DNA of 20,595 nucleotides from Scenedesmus sp. ARA3 (Eukaryota > Chlorophyta > Chlorophyceae > Sphaeropleales > Scenedesmaceae): the NCBI GenBank assembly GCA_004335835.1, contig RWJK01000097.1, positions 1-20,595 on the forward strand. The letters are read 5' to 3'. The notes beneath the pieces were generated by a model that did no database searches, was not told the DNA's origin, and saw only the letters and a program-made list of their open reading frames with translations. A program made the position numbers and the translations under genes. The first letter of the stretch is position 1. Every line of letters starts with the position of its first letter. Shown here piece by piece: positions 1 to 9,322 of the stretch.

Positions 1-63
1 ACACAGCACATGCTGCTGCAACACACAGCACATGCTGCTGCAACACACAGCACATGCTGCTGC
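1..63. repeat. 22-bp tandem repeat, almost three copies
   Basis: Three consecutive near-identical units containing ACAGCACATGCTGCTGC begin at 1, 23 and 45. The third is cut short near 63. The array lies in an intron of the NXD1 homologue and probably continues beyond the left edge. Confidence 0.85.
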
Positions 64-119
64 GGTACCAGGTGCAGCTGCGTACAGAGGGAGTGCAAGA
101 CACCCAGCCAGCCACCCAC

Positions 120-1543
120 CTGAAGCTGGGCAGGCTCAGCCGCAGCCGTGGGCCCAGGAAGCCAGTGCGAGCAACCGCAGGCAGCTGCAGCACAGCCACA
201 GGCCGCCCAGGCAGCGCGCGCCTGCCGCGGTCCACGTTGTGCAGCGCCACCACCTCTGCACCACTGTTGCTGCTGCTGCTGCCTGCTGCTGCGGGTGCGG
301 CGCTGCTGCCCCACCAGGCCTTGCTGCTGCCTGCTGCCTGGCTGAGGGCCTGGAAGCTGGCCAGGCGAGAGGGCAGGCCTACTGACTTGATGCCGTGGTC
401 GCGGGCCTCCTTGTTATTAACAAACACGCGTGCTGCCCATGCGCAGCTGGTGGGCGCGTTCCACACCAGGCCAGCCATGATCACAGCCTGTGAGGGAGAG
501 GCAGAGGTGGGGCAGCAGGGTGGAAAGACAGCAGGGGTGCAGCGGTGAGCAGAGAAAGCAGGGCTACTGGCTGCTGCGCTGTGGCATTGCTGCAGTGACC
601 TGGCAGGGGTGTGTCCGCTGATACACGTGAACACGTGGCTGCACTTCGCGGCTCACTTCCAAGGTGGCGCGTTTGCGGCGCAGCATGCTCAGCTGTCTCA
701 AGCATACTGGCTGCAGCCGCTGCATTGCAAAGTGTGTGAGCTGAGCCCAACATCCTGCAGCTGCTGCTGCTGCTGCTGAGGTGAGCAGCGCCCACCTCTT
801 CAAAGGCGCCTGCTGGGCTGTCGTCATATCGAGCCAGGTACACGCCACCCAGCGTGTATCTGCAGCAGCAGGAGCACAGCGCAGTGCATGCAGGCAGCAC
901 CAAGTCTGGTGAGTTACTGAACACTATAGTTGCACTTTGCTTGAGGCATTGCCAGCATGCGGGGAACCTGAGCAAAGCATGTGCCCTGAGCACAGCTGTA
1001 CAGAGCCTCAAAACAACAGCCTACTGCGCAGCCTTGCCACCGCCAATTGCACTGCTGGTGCACCAGTGCCCTGTATGAGCTGCGCCAACAACCCAAACAT
1101 ACTACTACTGCTGTTGCGTCTGTCCATATTGCTGTCATTGTCATGTGCTCATTGCGGGGGCAGCAGTGCTGCTCCGCACCCGCAGAACTCCACCAGCTTC
1201 AGCTCTGCAGGGATGTGCTTGCGCGCCTGCAGCGCCAGCACACCATGCGTGGCAGCACACCAGCACGTTGAGTTTTGCAAGAGAGCACATGTCAAGCATG
1301 TAACTTCACAGTGGTGGTAAGTGGCATCAGATGCACAGTGGCTGGGCATGCTGCTGATGCTGCAACCCACACATGCACGCACCTCATCTGCCTTGACCAG
1401 CTGCAGCTGATACAGCGCCCTGCAGGGCACGAAAAGGGTAAGAAGTTGAGCCAGACGTTTAAGAGATCGGGCACAGGCACGAAGACTGCTGCGATCAGGG
1501 CAGACCTGCCCTTGAAGGTCCAGGGTGCCTCAGCATACACCAT
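120..1543 (-). CDS. NXD1: NXD1 homologue (acetoacetate decarboxylase-like), five 5' exons, partial at left edge
   Basis: This is the 5' part (about 184 codons) of a homologue of plant NEOXANTHIN-DEFICIENT 1. NXD1 is needed for neoxanthin accumulation and has an acetoacetate decarboxylase-like fold; its catalytic role is not settled. I read the exons as 1543-1506, 1419-1383, 1226-1180, 859-796 and 487-120. All donors are GTxxG-like and all acceptors CAG, and the phases agree. The joined protein shows APWTFKGRALYQLQLVKADE (residues 6-25), IPAELKLVEFCGYTLGG (30-46), YDDSPAGAFEE (52-62) and NAPTSCAWAARV (72-83), all strongly conserved in NXD1. A Ser/Ala-rich insertion follows near residues 113-135, then GPRLRLSLPSF before the donor at 119. 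The Met at 1543 is preceded in frame by a stop at 1561-1559 and fits the short N-terminus of plant relatives. Four of the exons are only 37-64 nt. The remaining 3' exons lie outside the window. Confidence 0.85.
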
Positions 1544-2589
1544 GATGGCGATGTGTCCTCAGCCAATACCCCAGCAGCCTTCAAGGTATTAGCGACTATT
1601 GTTCAATGGTATGTGGCGGGTGTGCAGCTCCGAATGCAGCAGCAATGGCAGTGCAAGTGCTTGCGAGTTTCTGGCATTCGGCACACAACCCACCGCTGCA
1701 GCTCGAAGCAGTCACACACGCGGCTTCCGAAGCCGTGACGCCACCCGATGTAAGAGGTGGCCGTGGTCGCACCTGACAGTCAGTGAGTGACTCCAGGACA
1801 TGTCACAGTCTCAACCGGTCTGATTGCTGCCTCGCACTGCCTATCCAGCTCAAGCCACACGCACTTCAGAAGATACCAGTACCAACAATCAAGATCTAGC
1901 ATGCAACTTACACGAAGCAGCCGCCTTGTCCCACCACATGCACAGCAACAGGCACTACAACGCAAGACATAGCTGGCAGTGGCACTTCCCTCCTTGCTGT
2001 GGTTGCCCTGGGGCGGGTGTATTTGCATGTCATATCTCTATTTAAGAGAATATAAATGGGTCGAATGCTAAAAACCTCACCAGACTACGTCCATGCACTG
2101 CATCTAAAGCATGGATGAATAATGGATGAGCGTCCTCACAAGGCGAATGAGAGTGCGCCTGGCTTGTTTATTGATATTGGAAGGCATACTTTTTTTGAGT
2201 ACAATCTATATGTGTTCAATGCGCTCCCATTGTGCCATGCACGTTGCTGGCACAATCCGTCAGCCTATGGGGTTTGAGGGCTTGGACCCAGGCAGAGTCT
2301 GCCCCAACCATCCGTCGCTGCACCAGTGAACGCAAAAGACGGATCTGACAAAAAGGCAAGTATTATGTGACCGATTCTGCATACTTATCGTGTGCGAAAA
2401 ACGCACCCCTACTTGTCTTGAACACGTTGCAGCCCCACTTGTCAGCACTGCTTTGAAAGGGTTGAAAGCTTGGACCTCTGCATGACCCAACCTAAGGCAC
2501 TTGGCATACTAGGCGTTGCAAAATCGCTTATTTCAAAGGCAGGAGCTTCAAATCGATCTGCGCCGAACTTATTGTCGTCGTGAGCAGCC
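1544..2589. promoter_or_regulatory. Divergent intergenic region between the NXD1 and Nup133-like genes
   Basis: About 1 kb separates the two divergent start codons, so it should hold both promoters and 5' leaders. I see no convincing host exon in it. From about 2036 to 2600 the sequence is clearly more AT-rich than its surroundings. That part holds a TATA-like box at 2051-2058 and a 67-codon plus-strand frame at 2126-2329 with one hydrophobic stretch, which may be an upstream ORF rather than a gene. Confidence 0.5.
2051..2058 (+). promoter_or_regulatory. TATA-like box (TATAAATG)
   Basis: TATAAATG lies in the AT-rich island between the divergent genes, about 540 bp upstream of the Nup133-like start codon. 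If it is used, the 5' leader would be long and would contain several ATGs (2111, 2123 and 2126). This rests on motif and position only. Confidence 0.3.
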
Positions 2590-2888
2590 ATGCCCAGCAA
2601 CACCAGTCTGTCGCTGAACAGAAAGCTCCAAAATCCGCAGTTTGAGAGCTGGAAACTCGGCAGTGACTTCGTAAAAAAGCGAGTATGCCTACACCTGCCA
2701 GGGCAGGTGTACCAGGGCGCCGGTGATGCCGTGGACTTCCTGCACACCAAGGCATCTGTACTTCGGAACCACCTGATCGAGAGCCAGGGCCGCCTGTTCG
2801 TGGCAACGTCTAATCACGGGCAGTCAGTGGTAATTAATGCTTTAGTGTCGGGCGCTTCAGGAGATGTGCAGCTGCTGCCCCTGGCAGG

Positions 2889-2928
<40 letters not shown>

Positions 2929-3471
2929 TGCACCACAAGATATGCACTCCCAGTGGACATGCACCTCACGCGTCAAAGATGAAGTGATTGCAGCATGAGG
3001 CGCCATAACCTGACTGCTGCCTCCTCCTTGCAGATATCCCTGCTGCATCACATGACCCTCTGCTGGGCATAGCACTGGAGGCGGCACTGGACTGCTCACT
3101 GGCAGTGCTGCAGGCACCAACAGCAGCAGCTGCGCCACAGCCAGCAGGCGGTAGCCAAGCAGCAGCAGCAGGCACTGCTGGTCCTAGTGGCACTGCAGCA
3201 GCAGCTGGCATGATGCTGGTGTCCACTGGCAAAGGCGACTTGCTGCTGCTGCAGCAGGCACAGGATGGCAGCAGTGAGTGGCGCAGCTGTGTCCCAGCCC
3301 TCAGATTGCGAAACTGGCAGCAGCTGCTCACCTGCTGCTCACAGCACCACCCACATCATAACAGAGGCTCCGTTGCAGCACCTGTCTGTGTGAGCTTCCC
3401 AGGGCCGCTCTTCACACCATATAAGCAGACCATGGTGTGCTTGACAACCCCAGGCAGCTGCTGAATGATCG

Positions 3472-3503
<32 letters not shown>

Positions 3504-6333
3504 TGCAGTGGTGCCATCGCAGCCTGTGTTCCCTCTGCGGCCGCGGCCCCCGTCTGTTGGCGTGCGGCCCTTCACTATTGAGGCTGGCTGGCTGGCCCCC
3601 ACAGGTGGGTGGAAGCATTGCATGCGCAGCAAGGGGGTGCTGCTGCAGTGAGATGGCCGACGCGTATGCATGCGGCCTGGCACAAAGCCAGCTACTGTAC
3701 TGCAATGTTTGTGCGCAGCAGGTACCGCAGCTGATCCTGTGGCTCCTTGCACCATCGCCTGTGATGTTGTTTGCCTGCGTGCCTGCCGTCCCTCCTGTGC
3801 GCTCCACTGCTGCAGGCCACATCAGGGCTGTGCTGTCCGCACTGAGGACCCTCGACAGCAGCAGCAGCAGCAGCAGTAGCAGCGGTGCGCGTGCTCCTGC
3901 AGGCCAGCTGCGTGGCGTGTGTGAGCTGTGGCTGGTCACACTGCAGGCCTCGCCACCTCCAGCAGCAGCCGGCAGCAGTGAACAGCGGCAGCAGCAGCAG
4001 CAGGCGGGGCATGTGCTGCAGGTGGTGAGCAGCCAGCTGCTGATGCTGTCAAAAGGGCCCCCTGCTGCTGCACTCGCTGCTGCTGCTGCTGCGGGTGCTG
4101 CTGGTGGCGGGTGTGAGGCGCTGCTGCTGGTTGGCGAGCCTGCCTTGGAAGAGGATGAGCTGCCAGCAGGTGGGCTGGGCCAGAAGCAGCAGCAGCAGCA
4201 GCAGCAGCAGCAAGCAGCAGCAGCAGCAAGCAGCTGCAGCATCTGCAGCATCGCAAGAAGAATCTGTCAGCTTTTTAAGCAGCTGCTGCAGTCAATGAAG
4301 TGTTTATCCTTTGATGGATTGTGCAGCGCATTTTGCAGCACTGCACCCCGTTACCCCTTGGCCACCGCCAGCGGCTTGCACAGCAACCCTGCCACCTTCC
4401 TGATGCACTGTGTGTTGGTGTGTCACGCATCATATAGTGCAATGTGTGTTGTGGGTGCTGCTTGCGCCGCATTGCCCAGACCATTTGAAGCAGCTGATGC
4501 AGCATGGCCCCTCACCCAGCTGCTGTGTGTGATGTGCACCGCAGGCTATGCTGCAGGCGCAGCACCTGCCAAGTCAGAGGCCGCGCCGCGTGCGCCACTT
4601 GCTTTCACAGCAGCACAAGACCAGCCTGCTGGCAGTACTGCCAATGGCACTGCTGGTGCAGCTGCAGCTGCTGCTGCTGCTGCTGCTGCTGCTGGCCTTG
4701 ATGAGGACATGGATATCGACCCGCGCACGCTGCAGCAGGCTGCTGCCAGGCTGGCTCAGTTCAGCTCACAGGAGGCGCTAGGTGGGCGGCTGGCTGGGGG
4801 TGCCGGTGGCGATTGGGCCATGGGGCATGTCGTTGCGCGCTTGCCCTTCGGTTGCTGCAAAACTCTTGGTTGCTGTCCAGCAATTGCTTCTGCTGGTGTG
4901 GCACACGGCCTTGCTGCTGGCTGCACTGCTCAGCTGTGAGAGTGACATTGTCAACTGGGCGGTAGTATGGTATATATGGGGGTGGAGGAGCCAGCAGATA
5001 ATGCATGCGCTGTAAATGCTTGTGAATTGACCCTGTTACCACTGGCACCACTGCCCCCGCCCCTGCTACCACTGCGCTGCCACTGCTGCTGCAGGTGAGC
5101 TGCCGCAGCAGCAGTGGACTGATGTGTTCAAGGAGTCGGGCCCTGGGGACTCTCTCAGTGACGCTGAGCTGGCGGTGGACGTCATGCTCTTCACACCAGC
5201 AGCAGCAGCAGCAGCGACAGATGCTGACGGAGCAGCAGCGAGCAGCAGCCCAGCGCCGCAGCCACTAGCACTTGCCTCGTGCGTGTTGTGTGCGCCGCAC
5301 CGGCTGCTGGCAGTGGCGGCGTCAGCGCCTGGCAGCAGCGGGCAGGCCCAGCCTGGGCTGCTACTGGGGCTGTCGGATGATGTGGACTGTGCTTTGGTGT
5401 CAGCTCAGCTCAGCAGCCCTGGGGAAATGGCGGCTGCTGGCAGCAGCAGCAGCAGCAGCACTGGCGGCTGGGGTGTGGCGCTGTGCCACCAGGCGTACCT
5501 GCCAGCGCTGGCGTATGTGGTGTCTGGCAAGATGCAGCGGCGCCACCTGCTGCTGGGTGAGAGGCAGGACTGGGGTGCTGCTGCTGCTGTGGATGAACAG
5601 GCTGCAGCACTGCCGTCGTGCATGTCTGTCAGCGCGCATCTTGCAACAGGCAGAACTTCGTGCATCAATGCATGCTTGCGCGTGCGGCTGCACTTCACAA
5701 TGCACCGTACACGGCTTTAAGTTTGCTGCGCACTGCATCGGCGCGCTTCCGCTGCATCATGCTGCTAGTGGTGATCACATGCACTTCCTATGCTACTGCT
5801 GCTGCTGCTGCTGCTTGCTGCGCAGGCGACAGCTGCAGCCCTGTGTGTGGCGTGCTGGTGGAAGGCCAGAAGTATGCCTACCTGTACGGTCAGCCGAGTG
5901 CACAGCAGCAGCACGGCCAGCAGCAGGTGAGGCGGCAGCCATACGAGTGCACAACTTATCTAAAGCAAGCAGGCTGCGGACTTCGCTGCAGACAAACCCA
6001 AACAGAGTGTGCATCCAGCGAGGTAACATGCGAACTCTGCTGGTGTTCCGCAACACCCTTTTTACATGCGATGATGTGCACGGTAATGCACGTGCCGACG
6101 ACTGCTGCTGCTGCTGCTGCTGCTGCTGCCGTGTTTTCTTGCAGATCCTCGACATGGAGCTGCCAGCAGGCAGCCGGGTGCTGGGTGCACGCCTACTGCA
6201 GGGCAGGGGCAGCGGAGCAGCAGCAGCAGCAGCAGCAATTGGTGGCGCGCCATCACAGGGTGCCAGCACAACAGCGTGCCTCCTGCTGCTGACGAGCTCT
6301 GAGCTGATCTGCTACACCCTCCAGGGCCCCTAA
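2590..6333 (+). CDS. Probable Nup133-type nucleoporin, beta-propeller domain only (8 exons, 658 aa)
   Basis: The exons are 2590-2887, 3034-3273, 3509-3604, 3816-4169, 4545-4781, 5095-5556, 5826-5926 and 6145-6333. Phases match at every junction and the total is 1977 nt including TAA. The exon 5 acceptor could instead be 12 nt later (4557), in frame. The protein has no obvious membrane segment and carries Ala, Ser and Gln runs, for example near residues 340-375. Its last part, KYAYLYG (578-584) then ELPAGSRVLGARLL and LLLLTSSELICY, resembles from memory the last propeller blades of Nup133. An N-terminal LPGQVYQG segment also resembles the propeller entry. Nup133 belongs to the Y-complex scaffold of the nuclear pore. 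The alpha-helical C-terminal half expected of full-length Nup133 is absent: TAA follows the propeller and no coding continues before 7478. Another beta-propeller protein remains possible. The exon structure is firmer than the name. Confidence 0.6.
2892..2930 (+). repeat. CTG microsatellite in intron 1 of the Nup133-like gene
   Basis: An interrupted CTG tract lies just inside the donor end of the first intron of the propeller gene. Unlike most intronic CTG tracts here, it is not beside the acceptor. Confidence 0.8.
3472..3501 (+). repeat. (TGC)10 tract beside the 3' splice site of intron 2
   Basis: Ten perfect TGC units end 7 nt before the inferred CAG acceptor (last base 3508). The tract occupies the place of a polypyrimidine tract. 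Confidence 0.85.
4182..4235 (+). repeat. CAG-rich tract in intron 4 of the Nup133-like gene
   Basis: Nearly pure CAG repeats begin shortly after the inferred donor at 4170. Frame alone would let this be read as a poly-Gln continuation of exon 4. I place it in the intron because the GTGGGC donor joins in phase to the exon at 4545, which continues with plausible coding sequence. Confidence 0.6.
6102..6128 (+). repeat. (CTG)9 tract before the last acceptor of the Nup133-like gene
   Basis: Nine CTG units are followed by a TTTTCTTGCAG acceptor ending at 6144. A shorter CTG run (5796-5813) stands in the same relation to the acceptor ending at 5825. Confidence 0.85.
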
Positions 6334-7477
6334 GGCCGCTGTTGCCTTGCGCTCAGTCAATGACGCTGAGCGCAGGCATCGTTGCTGGTGCTGCCTGTGT
6401 TCAACAGCCCTGAACGCCTTGCACCCAAACATGGCGTTGCCCAGGCAAATTGATCCTGCCTGCTACAGGCCCGCTGCCTAGGCCTTGCCCTATGAACACT
6501 GGCCTATGGTTGTTAATCACAATGCGGGTTGGCCCGGTGCTGTCAGCGTTGCTGCTGTTCACAGCAGCAGGCATGCTGTGCTGCATGTCTTGAACGGAAC
6601 AGCTACTGACCAGCTTTAGCTGCTTACATAACATTCTCGTGAGCGAGGGATCCATTTACTTACGAGGGTGTTTGGAAATTTGCTGTGCGAAGTCTGCAGT
6701 GTGGACTTCACAATTTGAACTCCCCAACCCACAAAGTTGACAAACAGTGACACGATTTGAAATGTGATGTTGAAAGTTGACGATGAATGACGGTTACCCA
6801 AGCTCCAAAGCTGTCAAAATGCGCACAGGCTGGCAGCCACAACGAAGGCCCTTGCAAGGCGATTGCAGGCCATAATTCCTACAGCAGCCGTATGTCTCAA
6901 CGACTGCTGTTACAGCAGGTCCCAACAGCAGCAGCATCAGGTGCTGCACAGAGTGATGCAGCACTGCTATCATCAATGACACATCCTTATTGCACAGCAA
7001 GCCAAGTTCTGCCAGTAACAGCTCACCCCGACACCCGGCATGAGGAGACGGCATGCTCAATACGTGTCTGCACTCCAGTAGATTACCACGCAGCTCCCAC
7101 CCACACCTTAATGGCTGGCAACGTATCATAGCATTGCCGCAAGGCGGTCTGCGGACGTTGCCAGAAAACAAAACCACGACCAACAGGCAGCAACACTCTG
7201 ACGACAAAAAAATGCTCAACCAGCATGCTAGCAGCACAGCGCACACAGCGCAACACCACCTAATTCCTACATGTGACCATGTGACATCTGCACATCTCGC
7301 GTGCACCGCCACAACAGCCAACAGCTGAGCACATTGCACACCAAATGTTGAGGACAGTGCAGTCGTGCCTTGTGACAGTGGCTGCCGGACTGTCAGTCAT
7401 ACCCCAATGGTACTAGCACATTAGCTTATAAGCTCATCGCCATGCCAGCCACTCCAACCGCAAAAATGCAGTCAGGC
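6334..7477. other. Convergent intergenic region with both 3' UTRs
   Basis: This region separates the stop codons of the converging propeller and kinase genes. I found no credible coding exon on either strand. It should hold both 3' UTRs. TTACA (minus-strand TGTAA) occurs at 6910-6914 and 6624-6628, suitable for the kinase gene; I see no plus-strand TGTAA for the propeller gene. A small AT-rich patch near 6640-6790 contains a GAAGTC/GACTTC inverted repeat at about 6690-6710 and two AAAGTTGAC copies. Confidence 0.5.
6910..6914 (-). terminator. Candidate TGTAA poly(A) signal for the EDR1-like kinase gene
   Basis: TGTAA on the minus strand, about 565 nt downstream of the kinase stop codon. TGTAA is the common poly(A) signal of chlorophycean algae. 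It is the first such motif I find after the stop. Confidence 0.4.
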
Positions 7478-9271
7478 CTACAGCATGATCAGCGGCTGCT
7501 CCTGCTGCTGCACGCCGCTGCTGCCAGCAGCAGCCAGCGCGCTGCCCTGCCGCGCAACGCCGCCAGCACCGCCGCCGCTGCCTCCAGCACCCCCGCCGCT
7601 GCTGCTCCTGGCTGCCGCCGCTACTGCTGCCAGGCCGCCGCTGCTGTCATCTGCTGCTGCTGCTGCTGGCGGGTGTGGGCAGGCTGGCAGTTCCTTGAAG
7701 GCCCTCAGCCGCTCCAGCAGCTGCGCAAAGCTGGGCCTGTCAGCCGGCTTGCTGGCCCAGCAGCTGTTGATGATGCCTGCCACCTGGCTATCCAGCCCTG
7801 GGGGGAGCGCCAGGCGCTGCCCGGCAAAGCCCACCGCACCCACCACCTGACGCAGCGGCAGCAGGGGCAGAACAGAAGGATTGAGGGGAGAGCAGGGATG
7901 ACAAGGACTATATGCACCAGCAAACGCACACACTGCATCATGACAAATCACCAGTGGATGCAGCGATACAGCCGAACCAACCACTGAAGCACGCATCAAG
8001 CCGTGACCCGGTACCCGACCCCACACCCCGCCCCGCCTGGCCCAAGCGGCGCATCCACGTCACCTAGCCGCACCTGCATGTGATTGAGGCTGGTCCACGG
8101 CTTGCTGCAGCTCACTGCAGCCTGCATGGCCCATTACCCGCCCCCACACCCCGCCCCGCCTGGCCCAAGCAGCGCATCCACGCCACCACCCTCACCTGCA
8201 TGGGGTTGAGGCTGGTCCACGGCTCGCTGCATGTGACCAGCTCGTACAGCACCACGCCAAAGCTGTACACGTCAGCCTTCTCATCGCTGGGCTCGTTGCG
8301 CAGGATCTCCGGGGCCATCCACTCCGGGGTGCCTCCGTGGCTCTTTGAGGTGAGAAAGGTGGCGGACTTGACACGGGACAGGCCAAAGTCACACACCTGG
8401 GGGGGGGGGCAAAACGGGGACCGGCAGGGCAGGGCAGGGCATGCAGGTGACATAATGATGGCAATAAGCGCCTGCTGCTACACAGTGCTGCTGCGATGAT
8501 GGGTTCAGCGGGTGACAAGGTCAGCCCTGCACATAGGAGCGAAGGCCCGACGCTCATGTTGCGCAGCCCTGCCAAGCATCGGCCATCACGCGCTGGTTGA
8601 TCTGCGGACACCACAGCAGTGCAGGTGAACCCACACTCCCTGTGGCTGGCTGGCGTGCGTCGTGTCCCGTCCATCGCCCACCTTGACGGTCCAGTCCCTG
8701 TCCACCAGCAGGTTGGGGCTCTTGAGGTCCCTGTGCACGATGGCGGGCGTGCTGGTGTGCAGGTAGTTCATGCCTGCGGGGGGCACCAGCACGGCAGGCG
8801 CACAGGAAGCAGAGCAGGCACGCAGACAAGTCAGTGCTAGACATCAATCAGCTGCAGCAGACCTGTGGTTTGCAAGTGTTCAGTCACAGAGCAGCCACTT
8901 GATGCAACAGCAGCGCCGGCGTTGCGTAGACAGGATACACACTGGCCAAACACACACATACCAGCAGCCACTACCAGCCCTCTCACAGCGGCTGATGTCC
9001 AGCGCCTGTCTGTGCACTGCCACAGGGGCACATGCCAGCCCCAGCCATCCACCGCCACCTTCGATCATCTGAAAACCACTCTAGCCATAGGCACACACCC
9101 CAGCAGCAGCCGCCGTCAGTCCGCTCACCGCGCGCGATGTCCAGCGCCATCTGCAGCCACACCGCAGCATTTCAAGCGCCATCTGTGCAGTGCCACCAGC
9201 AAACATCTGGCAGCCGCCATCCACCGCCACCTTTGATGCTAAGAAAACCACTCTAGCCATAGGCACACACC

Positions 9272-9322
<51 letters not shown>

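Noticed and set aside
481..1011. A minus-strand frame across the NXD1 region
   Set aside because: Only the 64-nt stretch matching exon 4 is real coding. The rest is intron.
3412..4251. A 279-codon minus-strand frame rich in Ala, Cys and Ser runs
   Set aside because: It is antisense to the propeller gene exons and arises from CAG/CTG repeats, which are open in several frames.
3437..4939. A 500-codon plus-strand frame
   Set aside because: It is a mixture: parts are exons 4 and 5 of the propeller gene, but it also runs through three introns. GT/AG junctions with matching phase explain it better.
5272..6333. A 353-codon plus-strand frame ending at the same stop as the propeller gene
   Set aside because: Only its last part coincides with the true final exon. 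The upstream part is in the wrong frame over exon 6 and crosses introns with Cys/Trp/Arg-rich translation.
9273..9320. Regular repeats suggestive of a CRISPR-like array
   Set aside because: It is a simple CAG microsatellite without spacers, in a eukaryotic intron.
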